Part shown: positions 1 to 8,844 of the stretch, in pieces
Layout of the letters: each line of letters opens with the position of its first letter
How positions within the stretch are numbered: position 1 is the stretch's first letter
Origin: Streptomyces sp. P9-A4
GTDB taxonomy: Bacteria > Actinomycetota > Actinomycetes > Streptomycetales > Streptomycetaceae
Direction of reading: 5' to 3'
DNA: 64,000 bases
Assembly: GCF_036634195.1 (NCBI RefSeq)
Contig: NZ_JAZIFY010000001.1
Location: 5,280,501-5,344,500 of the forward strand
Program-made: the position numbers and the translations under genes
Notes under the pieces: generated by a model
Database searches by the model: none
What the model was told of the DNA's origin: nothing
The model's input: the letters and a program-made list of their open reading frames with translations, nothing else

Positions 1-1917
1 GGTGTTGTTGCCGGTGTTGAGGTCGGGGAAGATCAGCACGGTCGCCTGCCCCGCCACCTCCGAGTCCGGCAGCTTCGTCGCCGCGACCGAGGGCTCGACG
101 GCGGCGTCGTACTGGATGGGCCCCTCGATCCGCAGCTCCGGCCGCGCCGCGCGGACCAGCTTGGTCGCCTCCCGCACCTTGTCGACGTCGGCGCCGGAGC
201 CCGAGGTGCCGGTGGAGTACGAGAGCATCGCGATCCGCGGCTCGACGCCGAAGCGGGCGGCGGTGGCCGCCGACTGGACGGCGATGTCGGCGAGCTGCTC
301 GGCGTTCGGGTCCGGATTGACCGCGCAGTCGCCGTACACGAGGACCTTGTCGGCGAGGCACATGAAGAACACCGAGGAGACGATCGAGGCCTCCGGCTTC
401 GTCTTGATGATCTCGAAGGCCGGCCGGATCGTCGCCGCCGTGGAGTGCACGGAGCCGGAGACCATCCCGTCGGCCAGCCCCTCCTGGACCATCAGGGTCC
501 CGAAGTAGTTGACGTCCGAGACCACGTCGTACGCCAGCTCCACCGTCACGCCCTTGTGGGCCCGCAGCACCGCGTACTTCTCGGCGAACGAGTCGCGCAG
601 CTCCGAGGTCTGCGGGTCGATCAGCTGCGTGTCCCCGAGCGTGATGCCGAGGTCGGCGGCCTTCTTGCGGATGGTCTCCACGTCGCCGAGCAGGGTCAGG
701 TCGCAGACGTCACGGCGCAGCAGCACGTCGGCGGCGCGCAGCACCCGCTCCTCGGTGCCCTCGGGGAGCACCACCCGGCGCCGGTCGGTGCGCGCCTGCT
801 CGATCAGCTCGTGCTCGAACATCATCGGGGTGACCCGGCCGCTGCGGGCCACCGAGACCCGCTTGAGCAGGTCGGCCGTGTCGACGTGCCGTTCGAACAG
901 ACCGAGGGCGGTCTCCGCCTTGCGGGGGGTGGCCGCGTTCAGCTTGCCTTCGAGCGCGAAGAGTTCGGCGGCGGTCGGGAAGCTGTTGCCCGGTACGGAG
1001 ATGACCGGGGTGCCCGGGGCCAGCCGGGCCGCCAGGGTCAGGATCTCCGCGCCGGGCCGCTCGTTCAGGGTGAGCAGCACACCGGCGATCGGCGGGGTGC
1101 CGGCCGAGTGCGCGGCGAGCGCGCCGACGACCAGGTCGGCCCGGTCCCCGGGGGTGACGACCAGACAGCCGGGGGTCAGCGCCTTGAGGAAGTTCGGCAG
1201 CATCGCGCCGCCGAAGACGAAGTCGAGCGCGTCCCGCGAGAGCCCCGCGTCGTCACCGAGGACGACGGAGGCGCCCAGCGCGTGGGTGATCTGGGAGACG
1301 GTGGGCGCGGCGAGCACCGGCTCGTCCGGCAGGACGTAGCAGGGCACGGGCAGCCGGGCGGCCAGCCGCTCGGCGATGGCCTCCCGGTCCTCGGCGGCCA
1401 CCCGGTTGACGACCATCGCGAGGACGTCGCAGCCGAGTCCGTCGTACGCCCGGAAGGCGTTGCGCGCCTCGGCCCGTACGGACTCCGCCGGCTGGCCCTT
1501 GCCGCCGACGACCGGGATGACGGAGGCGCCGAACTCGTTGGCCAGGCGGGCGTTGAGCGCGAGTTCGTCGGGGAGCTGGGTGGCGGCGAAGTCGGTGCCG
1601 AGGACGAGGACGACCTCGTAGGCGCGGGCCACCGCGTGGAAGCGGTCCACGAGCTGCGAGACCAGCTCGTCGGTGCCCTGCTCGGCCTGGAGCGCGGAGG
1701 CCTCGTGGTAGTCCATGCCGTAGACCGTGGAGGCGTCCTGCGAGAGCCGGTAGCGGGAGCGCAGCAGGTCGAAGAGGCGGTCGGGGCCGTCGTGCACCAG
1801 TGGCCGGAACACCCCCACCCGGTCCACCTGTCGGGTGAGGAGCTCCATGACTCCCAGCTCGACGACCTGGCGGCCGTCACCGCGGTCGATCCCGGTCACG
1901 TACACGCTGCGCGTCAC
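1..1917 (-). CDS. pta: Phosphate acetyltransferase (Pta), long form, 3' end cut by window edge
   Basis: Interconverts acetyl-CoA and acetyl phosphate in the cytoplasmic acetate overflow/assimilation pathway, normally paired with acetate kinase. The reading frame is open from a GTG at 1917 to the window edge (639 codons; the family's long form is about 700 residues). In order I read an N-terminal BioD-like domain (starts VYVTGIDRGDGRQ), a middle DRTGG-type domain with ALTPGCLVVTPGDRADLVVG, and the catalytic PTA domain with DVVSDVNYFGTLMVQEG and the late motif IAMLSYSTGTSGSGADVDK. The start is chosen because GGACAGGAGA lies a few bases upstream. It is divergent from pfkA. An ackA gene would be expected beyond the left edge, but that is inference. 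Confidence 0.93.
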   Translation of the reverse strand, partial: MTRSVYVTGIDRGDGRQVVELGVMELLTRQVDRVGVFRPLVHDGPDRLFDLLRSRYRLSQDASTVYGMDYHEASALQAEQGTDELVSQLVDRFHAVARAYEVVLVLGTDFAATQLPDELALNARLANEFGASVIPVVGGKGQPAESVRAEARNAFRAYDGLGCDVLAMVVNRVAAEDREAIAERLAARLPVPCYVLPDEPVLAAPTVSQITHALGASVVLGDDAGLSRDALDFVFGGAMLPNFLKALTPGCLVVTPGDRADLVVGALAAHSAGTPPIAGVLLTLNERPGAEILTLAARLAPGTPVISVPGNSFPTAAELFALEGKLNAATPRKAETALGLFERHVDTADLLKRVSVARSGRVTPMMFEHELIEQARTDRRRVVLPEGTEERVLRAADVLLRRDVCDLTLLGDVETIRKKAADLGITLGDTQLIDPQTSELRDSFAEKYAVLRAHKGVTVELAYDVVSDVNYFGTLMVQEGLADGMVSGSVHSTAATIRPAFEIIKTKPEASIVSSVFFMCLADKVLVYGDCAVNPDPNAEQLADIAVQSAATAARFGVEPRIAMLSYSTGTSGSGADVDKVREATKLVRAARPELRIEGPIQYDAAVEPSVAATKLPDSEVAGQATVLIFPDLNTGNNT

Positions 1918-2012
1918 GCCGTGGTCTCCTGTCCAGTCCTGCGGAACTCGGGGCCGGCCCCAGCCGTCAACCGGCCGTACTCAGAAGGCCCCGATAGGGC
2001 GGCATTACCCCC

Positions 2013-2040
2013 TTGACAATACCCCCGCCGATAGTTAAGT
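2013..2040 (+). promoter_or_regulatory. Candidate vegetative promoter for pfkA
   Basis: A perfect TTGACA (2013-2018) is followed 16-17 bases later by TTAAGT/TAAGTC (2035-2041). It lies in the only AT-leaning patch between pta and pfkA and would give a leader of about 150 bases. The -35 is strong and the -10 is only a fair match to the streptomycete consensus, so the assignment is tentative. Confidence 0.4.
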
Positions 2041-2197
2041 CGCCCGCCGGACGAAGGGCCCCGAACCCGGGACGAAAGGCCTCCTCGGAAGCCTCGGGAG
2101 GGACGCGCGGAGCGGCCGCGAGCGGCCCGGTCAGGTCCGGCGTGTGAGAATTGCGGTGGCTCACCACGGAACGCGACCGAGCAGGAGACACAGCACG

Positions 2198-3223
<1,026 letters not shown>

Positions 3224-3338
3224 GGCCTGTCGGCCCCTTCGGCCGACCGGTTGTCCGGTCCGCCGTTCGGCCCTTCGGCCGGGACCTTCGGCCCGACCTG
3301 TCCCGGATCCCGACCGGGACCCCGGCGGACCCGAGCGG

Positions 3339-3368
3339 CCCCGACCGTCCCCCCGTGGACGGTCGGGG
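3339..3368. terminator. Strong stem-loop after pfkA
   Basis: A perfect 12-bp stem (CCCCGACCGTCC with its complement) and a 6-base loop, 115 bases after the pfkA stop. No U-tract follows, as is usual for streptomycete terminators. Confidence 0.65.
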
Positions 3369-3499
3369 CCATATCTGTGTGCCCGGCATCACCCCCGGAA
3401 ATACCGGATTCCACTCTTGAGCCGGAGCGCGCGATCAACAAGGCTTGGGGCCTGTCCCGGACATGTCCCAGACCCGTCCGGCGGAAGGGAGACGCGCGG

Positions 3500-4693
3500 A
3501 TGAGCCCGGGGGAGCACGCCCCTGACCCGCGGGAGGCACGGACGCCCGCCGAGTTCCTCGCGCGGCTCCAGGCCCTCAAGGACTGGTCGGGCCTGACCTA
3601 CCGCGACCTGTCGGCGCGGGCGGAGGCGCGGGGGGACGTCCTGCCCCGGTCCACCGTGGCCAACATGCTGGCCCGCGCGACCCTGCCCCGTGAGGGACTG
3701 CTGACCGTCTTCGTCCGCGCGTGCGGGGCGCCGCCGACGGAGCTGGCGCACTGGCAGACGACACGGAGACGGCTGGCGGGGGCACGGGGGGAGGGGGAGG
3801 CGGGCGCGGGTCCCGACGAGGGCGTGGGCCCCGATGCGGGTACGGGTACGGGTACGGGTGCGGGCCGTGGCGGTACGGACACGGGGGCGCCCGGCCCCTC
3901 GGGCTCACCGGAAGCCTCCGGGGCGTCCGGTGCCTCGGAGGGCCCCCGGCCCTCCGATACGCCCTGGCTCTCGGACGGGCTTCGGCCCTCAAATACGCCC
4001 CGGCCCTCGGACGGGCCCGGTCCCGCCCACCGCCCGCCGTCACCCGTCTGGCCCGTGGGGCCCGACGCCCAGGGCGTCCCCGACCCCGCCCCGTCGCGGA
4101 TACGGCGCGCCCTCGTCGCCCTCGTCGCGGTGGCCGGGCTCGTGCTCGCCGGTGTCAGCGTGGTCGCCTTCCTGCGCGACGGGCACACCGGGCCCGCCGG
4201 GCAGCCGCCCCGTACTCCCGTCGCCTCCGCCGCCGCGCCCGTCGCCGGGGACGTACGCATCCGGGTGACCGGTACCGGCCTCTGCCTCGGGGAGCGGCGC
4301 GGCACCCGGACCGGGCAGGTCCACCAGGTGCCCTGCGCCGAGGCGGGCGTGCCGCTCTACTCGTTGGTGGCGGTGGGCGCCGGCCGGTGGAGGATCGCCT
4401 CGGACCACCCGGACTTCGGCCCCGGCTGCTCGGGCATACCGTCCGGCGGGCGCATCCCCGGTGCCGCGTACGAGGACTCCGAGTGCGGCGACCCGAGCCG
4501 GGTGGAGACCTTCGCCCTCGAACCGTACGGCCGTCCCGTCCGGGGCCACCGGATCGTCCCGGTCGGTTCCGCGACGCCCGGCGGCTGCGTCACGGTCACC
4601 GGTGACCGTGACGCGGCCTGGGCGCCGCTCGCCCAGGCGCCCTGCGCGCCGGACGCCGCAGGCCAGCTCTTCACCTTCGAGCGCCGGGACTGA
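3500..4693 (+). CDS. Membrane-anchored helix-turn-helix protein with extracytoplasmic domain
   Basis: A 397-residue protein of unknown role. Residues about 10-75 look like an XRE-type helix-turn-helix found in many streptomycete proteins (LTYRDLSARAEARGDVLPRS then STVANMLARATLP). Residues 90-200 are a low-complexity, Gly/Thr- and Pro/Ser-rich linker with short repeats (GTGTGTG; PRPSD/LRPSN units). A single membrane segment follows (about 202-225, ALVALVAVAGLVLAGVSVVAF). The rest, about 240-397, contains several cysteines (GLCLGERRG, GPGCSG, GGCVTVTG) and should be outside the cell; it may be a carbohydrate-binding or sensory module. The ATG at 3500 follows GGAAGGGA; a longer upstream frame exists but lacks coding character. 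It could be a one-protein membrane sensor-regulator, which is inference. Confidence 0.8.
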   Translation: MSPGEHAPDPREARTPAEFLARLQALKDWSGLTYRDLSARAEARGDVLPRSTVANMLARATLPREGLLTVFVRACGAPPTELAHWQTTRRRLAGARGEGEAGAGPDEGVGPDAGTGTGTGAGRGGTDTGAPGPSGSPEASGASGASEGPRPSDTPWLSDGLRPSNTPRPSDGPGPAHRPPSPVWPVGPDAQGVPDPAPSRIRRALVALVAVAGLVLAGVSVVAFLRDGHTGPAGQPPRTPVASAAAPVAGDVRIRVTGTGLCLGERRGTRTGQVHQVPCAEAGVPLYSLVAVGAGRWRIASDHPDFGPGCSGIPSGGRIPGAAYEDSECGDPSRVETFALEPYGRPVRGHRIVPVGSATPGGCVTVTGDRDAAWAPLAQAPCAPDAAGQLFTFERRD

Positions 4694-4714
4694 CCGGGCC
4701 GAGCGGCGCGGCGG

Positions 4715-5455
4715 CTACGGGACCTCCACGAGCCGGGCCCTGAGTGCCGTCACCACCGCCAGGTCGAGCCCGACATGGCCGGTGACGTACGCGTCCACGG
4801 AGCCGTACCGCGCGCGCAGGTCGGCGAGGAACAGCCGGATGATCTCGGCGGGCGCCCGGCCGTACCCCGGCCAGCGCGGCTCCCGGCCGGGGTGCGTCGA
4901 CCGCCAGTCGGCGATCAGCCGCTCCGTGGCGAGTTCGGTGAGCGCGAAGTCCGCGAGGATCTCCTCGTCAGGGACGCCGAGGAGGGCGAGGAGGACGGCC
5001 GCGAGCAGACCCGTACGGTCCTTCCCCGAGGCGCAGTGGAAGACGAGCGGCCCGTCGGCCGAGGCGATGACCTCCAGGGCCGTACGGAGTTCGGCCGCGC
5101 CGTCCTCGGCGACCTCGGCGAAGCGGTCCGCGAGGTAGCGCCAGGGGTCGAGCGCGGGGTCGATCTCCGCCTGGTCGTAGGGGCGGTGCTCGATGGAGAG
5201 GTTGTGCCAGGCGATGCCCGGGGTCTCCGGCAGACGGCCCTTGGCGACGATCTCCCACGGGTAGCGCAGGTCGATCACGGTGGCCACGGCCAGCGCGCGG
5301 AAGCGTTCCAGGTCGTCCGGTCCGGCGTCCGCGAGCTTGGCGAGGGAGTCGGAGCGGTAGAGGGTCTCCCACCGCACGGTCCCGCCGTCGGCGGTCCGAT
5401 AGCCGCCCAGGTCACGGAAGTTGTGGAGTCGTTCGAAAGGTATGTGTCGTCTCAC
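4715..5455 (-). CDS. Tyrosine-protein phosphatase, MptpB/LipA-like
   Basis: A 246-residue cytoplasmic dual-specificity or lipid phosphatase of the Y_phosphatase3 family. It opens with the family signature NFRDLGGYRTADG and carries the P-loop HCASGKDRTG (Cys nucleophile near residue 140, Arg at the end), followed by the DEEILADFALTE stretch typical of this family. Physiological substrates are unknown; relatives act on phosphotyrosine or phosphoinositides. The GTG start at 5455 directly precedes the conserved RHIPFERLHNFRDLGG and has no clear ribosome site, so it may be translated by coupling to, or leaderless with, the HTH gene 27 bases upstream on the same strand. It converges with the preceding membrane HTH gene, 21 bases apart. 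Confidence 0.88.
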   Translation of the reverse strand: MRRHIPFERLHNFRDLGGYRTADGGTVRWETLYRSDSLAKLADAGPDDLERFRALAVATVIDLRYPWEIVAKGRLPETPGIAWHNLSIEHRPYDQAEIDPALDPWRYLADRFAEVAEDGAAELRTALEVIASADGPLVFHCASGKDRTGLLAAVLLALLGVPDEEILADFALTELATERLIADWRSTHPGREPRWPGYGRAPAEIIRLFLADLRARYGSVDAYVTGHVGLDLAVVTALRARLVEVP

Positions 5456-5482
5456 GACGCCAATGTACGGAGCCGCGCCGGC

Positions 5483-6154
5483 TCAGACGCCCGTGGCCGT
5501 CCAGAAGTGGCCGGTGATCCCGTCCAGGTACGCGCGGCCCTCGTCGCCGGTCGCGGCCGAGGCGCCCCAGCTGCTGGTCGCCGCCATCCGGGCGTGGTAT
5601 TCGGCGTGCAGCCGCCGGAGCGCGGACTCCACGGTCCGTTTGGGCAGCGGCAGCATCTTCACCGCCGGTTTCACGTACGCCTGCCAGCGCGTGGTCGCGG
5701 CGTCGCGCAGCAGCGCGGCGAGACGCTCGTCGCCGCCGGTCGCGGTGATCAGGGCGCGCGGGCCGAGGCCGAGGACCTCGGCGAGGGCGGCCGTCTGGCG
5801 TTCGGTGCCGCGCCAGCGCCCCTCGTCCTCCATCCGCTGGTACGCCTGGGCCGAGAGCCCCACGTGCCGGGCCAGCTCGTCCGCCGTGAGCCCGCGCGCC
5901 ATGCGGTGCTCGCGCAGGCTGGAGGCGGCGGCGATCAGCTCGGCGGGGGAGCACCACAGCACACCGGCGAGGGCGGTGAGTTCCTGCTCGCCGGGGACGG
6001 CGCGGCCACGTTCCCAGGCGAGGACGGTGTCGGGGTGGACGAGGAGGCCGTACTGCGCGCGGAGGCCGTACGCGACATGGCCCGGGGTCATGCCGAGGCC
6101 CTCGCGGAGCCGACGGGCGGCCAGGGCGTCGAAGGGCGGGGAGGGTTGGTGCAC
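5483..6154 (-). CDS. Double helix-turn-helix (XRE-like) regulator
   Basis: A 223-residue probable DNA-binding protein. Two consecutive helix-turn-helix segments are readable: LRAQYGLLVHPDTVLAWERG (about residues 30-50) and LTADELARHVGLSAQAYQRM (about 84-104). The C-terminal third (WQAYVKPAVKMLPLPKRTVE, later RMAATSSWGASAATGDE) has no motif I recognise. I chose the GTG at 6154, just before the conserved-looking HQPSPPFDALAARRLREGLG; a TTG 51 bases further upstream is an alternative and neither has a good ribosome site. It probably forms a two-gene unit with the downstream tyrosine phosphatase, but what it regulates is unknown. Confidence 0.75.
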   Translation of the reverse strand: MHQPSPPFDALAARRLREGLGMTPGHVAYGLRAQYGLLVHPDTVLAWERGRAVPGEQELTALAGVLWCSPAELIAAASSLREHRMARGLTADELARHVGLSAQAYQRMEDEGRWRGTERQTAALAEVLGLGPRALITATGGDERLAALLRDAATTRWQAYVKPAVKMLPLPKRTVESALRRLHAEYHARMAATSSWGASAATGDEGRAYLDGITGHFWTATGV

Positions 6155-6235
6155 CCGGCCACGGTAGTGCGGAGGGTGACGGCCGGCTACGGTGCGTTCC
6201 GCCAACGTCCGAGGTCGTAGGAACGTGGGAACCGA

Positions 6236-6934
6236 TCAGTAACCGCGGTTCCCGCCGTCCAGCCAGCGGTACTGGAGCTCGGGCCGGCCGATCTGGCCGT
6301 ACTGCGGGGCGCGTACGGCCCGGCCCCCCGTGACCAGGTGCTCCAGGTAGCGGCGGGCGGTGATCCGGGAGATCCCGACGGCCGCGCCGGCCTCGGCGGC
6401 GGTGAGCCCGGCGGGGGCGGCCCTGAGGCCGCGGGTGACGGCCTCCAGGGTGGGCGCGCTCAGGCCCTTCGGGAGGGTCGCGGGGTGCGGGGCCCGCAGG
6501 GTCGCGAGGGCCCGGTCCACCTCGTCCTGCCCGGAGGCCTCACCGGCGGAGGCCCGGAACTCGGCGTACCGGGCGAGCCGGTCCCGGAGGGTCGCGAAGG
6601 CGAAGGGCTTCAGGACGTACTGGACGACGCCGAGGGAGACGCCCTCCCGTACGACGGCGAGGTCGCGGGCGGAGGTCACGGCGATGACGTCGGCGGAGTG
6701 CCCGGCGGCGCGCAGCGCGCGGAGCAGCTGGAGGCCGTGCCCGTCGGGCAGGTACAGGTCGAGCAGGATCAGGTCGACCGGCGTCCGGTCGAGCACGCGC
6801 ACGGCGGCGGCGCGGGAGTGGGCGACACCGACGACGGTGAAGCCCTCGACGCGTCCGGCGTAGAGCGCGTGGGCGTCGGCGGCGACGGGATCGTCCTCGA
6901 CGACGAGAACGCGAAGGGGCGCGACACCACTCAT
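6236..6934 (-). CDS. Response regulator, CitB/DctR-type
   Basis: A 232-residue response regulator. The receiver domain (1-120) shows VVEDDP, the phosphoacceptor in ILLDLYLPDG (Asp near 57), VTSARD and the conserved Lys in YVLKPFAFAT. The C-terminal domain (GLTAAEAGAAVGISRITARR) is the winged-helix type found in DcuR/CitB-like regulators of organic-acid transport. Its ATG overlaps the stop of the upstream sensor kinase (ATGA), so the two are translationally coupled. The symporter gene divergent from the kinase is the obvious target by analogy with DcuSR/DctBD-like systems. That link is inferred from gene order. Confidence 0.92.
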   Translation of the reverse strand: MSGVAPLRVLVVEDDPVAADAHALYAGRVEGFTVVGVAHSRAAAVRVLDRTPVDLILLDLYLPDGHGLQLLRALRAAGHSADVIAVTSARDLAVVREGVSLGVVQYVLKPFAFATLRDRLARYAEFRASAGEASGQDEVDRALATLRAPHPATLPKGLSAPTLEAVTRGLRAAPAGLTAAEAGAAVGISRITARRYLEHLVTGGRAVRAPQYGQIGRPELQYRWLDGGNRGY

Positions 6935-8658
6935 GCGGACACCTCGGTGGTGGGGTTGTCGGTGCTGGGGGTACGGGTGGGGCGGGCGCCCGGGCGGGGG
7001 CCGACGACTGCGTGTGCGTGTGCGTGTGCGTGTGCCTGGGCGGGTGCGGGCGCGGGTGCCGGTGCGGTGCCCGCCAGCGGCAGCCGGACCGTGAACTCCG
7101 CCCCGCCCTCCGCCGCGTCCGTCACGTCCAGCGTGCCCGACGCGCGGGAGACCGCCTGGCCGACCAGGGCCAGGCCGAGGCCCCGGCCGGGGCCCCGGGT
7201 GGTCCAGCCGCGGCCCAGGACCGCGTCGCGGTCGGCCGGGCGGACGCCGGGGCCGCTGTCGCCGACCCGGAGCAGCAGCTCGCCGTCGCCCGTCCGGGCC
7301 GCCACGGTGACCGTCACCCGCGCGTGCGGGGTGCCGCCCGCCGCCTCCACGGCGTTGTCGATCAGATTGCCCAGGATCGTCACCAGGTCACGGGACGGCA
7401 GCGTCGCGGGGACCAGGCCGTCGTCGATCCGGCTGTCCTCGGTGAGGACCAGCTCCACACCCCGCTCGTTGGCCTGCGCCGCCTTCCCGAGCAGCAGCGC
7501 CGCGAGCACCGGTTCGCCCACGGCGTCGACGACCCGGTCGGTCAGCGCCTGGGCGAGCTCCAGTTCCGCCGTCGCGAACTCCACCGCCTCCGCCACCCGG
7601 CCCAGCTCGATGAGCGACACCACGGTGTGCAGCCGGTTCGCCGCCTCGTGGGCCTGCGAGCGGAGCGCCTCCGTGAACCCCCGCTCCGAGTCCAGCTCGC
7701 CGGACAGCGTCTGCAGCTCGGTGCGGTCCCGGAGCGTGACGACGGTGCCGCGCCGCTCCCCGCCCACCACCGGGCGGGTGTTGACGACGAGGACCCGGTC
7801 GGCGGTCAGATGCGTCTCGTCGACGCGCGGCTCCGAGGACAGCAGCGCGCCCGTCAGCGGCGCGGGCAGGCCGAGTCCGGTCGCCGGCCGGCCGACGGCC
7901 CCCTCGTCCAGGCCGAGCAGCTCCCGCGCGCCGTCGTTGATGAGGGCGATCCGCCGCTGCCCGTCGAGCATCACGAGCCCCTCGCGCACCGCGTGCAGCG
8001 CGGCCTCGTGGTAGTCGTGCATCCGGCTCAGCTCCGTCGCGTTCATCCCGTGCGTATGGCGGCGCAGCCGCGCGTTGACCACGTACGTGCCCGCGCCGCC
8101 GAGCGCCAGCGCCACGCCCGCCATGCCGAGCAGGGCGGTGACCTGCTCGCGTACCTGCTCGCTGATCTTGTCGATGGTGATGCCCGCGCTGACCAGCGCG
8201 ACCACCCGGCCGTCGCCGTCGAGGACCGGCGCCACCGTCCGTACGGAGGGACCGAGGATCCCCAGGTGGGTCTCGGAGTACAGCCGGCCGGCCCGCGCCT
8301 GCTCGATGTGCCCGAGGTACGTCCGGCCGATCTGCTCCGGCTCGGGGTGCGTCCAGCGGGTGCCGTCCGGGGCCATGATCACCACGAACGCCACGCCCGC
8401 GTGGCGGCGCAGCGACTCGGCGTACGGCTGGAGGGCCGCCGTCGGGTCGGCGGAGCGGGCCGCGGCGACCACCGAAGGGGAGTCGGCGACGGCGGCGGCG
8501 GTCGCCGTCGCCTGCCGCCGCGCGGTCTCCTCGGCCTGCGCCCGGTCCGTGACGTACGCGAAGACCGCGCACCCCGCCACGACGACGGCCACCAGCACGA
8601 CCTGCATCGCGAAGAGCTGGCCGGCCAGGCTGCGGGGGCGGGGGAGGGGGAAACGCAT
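6931..8658 (-). CDS. Sensor histidine kinase, CitA/DcuS family
   Basis: A 575-residue membrane kinase. A first membrane segment (about 14-36, FAMQVVLVAVVVAGCAVFAY) and a second near 175-195 enclose an extracytoplasmic sensor domain of the CitA/DcuS type. A PAS domain (VREGLVMLDGQRRIALINDG), the phosphoacceptor helix SQAHEAANRLHTVVSLIELG and the ATPase domain (NLIDNAVEAAGG, GDSGPGVRPADRD, GRGLGLALVGQ) follow. The ATG at 8658 begins MRFPLPRPRSLAGQ; there is no ribosome site before it, so it may be leaderless. The odd feature is the C-terminal tail, rich in Ala-Pro then Ala-His repeats (QAHAHAHAHAV), encoded by a hexanucleotide microsatellite. It is predicted to sense a C4-dicarboxylate or similar acid for the neighbouring symporter. 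Confidence 0.9.
   Translation of the reverse strand: MRFPLPRPRSLAGQLFAMQVVLVAVVVAGCAVFAYVTDRAQAEETARRQATATAAAVADSPSVVAAARSADPTAALQPYAESLRRHAGVAFVVIMAPDGTRWTHPEPEQIGRTYLGHIEQARAGRLYSETHLGILGPSVRTVAPVLDGDGRVVALVSAGITIDKISEQVREQVTALLGMAGVALALGGAGTYVVNARLRRHTHGMNATELSRMHDYHEAALHAVREGLVMLDGQRRIALINDGARELLGLDEGAVGRPATGLGLPAPLTGALLSSEPRVDETHLTADRVLVVNTRPVVGGERRGTVVTLRDRTELQTLSGELDSERGFTEALRSQAHEAANRLHTVVSLIELGRVAEAVEFATAELELAQALTDRVVDAVGEPVLAALLLGKAAQANERGVELVLTEDSRIDDGLVPATLPSRDLVTILGNLIDNAVEAAGGTPHARVTVTVAARTGDGELLLRVGDSGPGVRPADRDAVLGRGWTTRGPGRGLGLALVGQAVSRASGTLDVTDAAEGGAEFTVRLPLAGTAPAPAPAPAQAHAHAHAHAVVGPRPGARPTRTPSTDNPTTEVSA
7011..7034. repeat. CGTGTG microsatellite (4 units) inside kinase 3' end
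   Basis: Four exact CGTGTG units lie in the coding region for the kinase tail and encode alternating His and Ala on the minus strand. The unit is 6 bp, so gain or loss of units keeps the reading frame and only changes tail length. Confidence 0.85.
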
Positions 8659-8735
8659 GCGGGTAAGTGTGCACGCCGGAATTTGCTCCGGAGCATTGCG
8701 TTCCCGAATCGTTCCCTTCCCGCGCGGGCCGCCCG

Positions 8736-8781
8736 ACGTTTCGGCCGTGAACGAAACGTACGCAACGGTGACCCCGGTCAC
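8736..8781. promoter_or_regulatory. Inverted repeats in kinase/symporter divergent region
   Basis: The 186-base gap between the sensor kinase and the symporter holds an 8-bp inverted repeat, ACGTTTCG/CGAAACGT with an 8-base spacer (8736-8759). A second, GTGAC/GTCAC with a 4-base spacer, lies at 8768-8781. Both sit where operators for the adjacent response regulator would be expected. Binding itself is inference. Confidence 0.4.
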
Positions 8782-8844
8782 AGGCTGATGGATAGTCGCG
8801 GAGTCCACCGGGACGTGGACACCCATCAGCACGAGGAGGACCCC

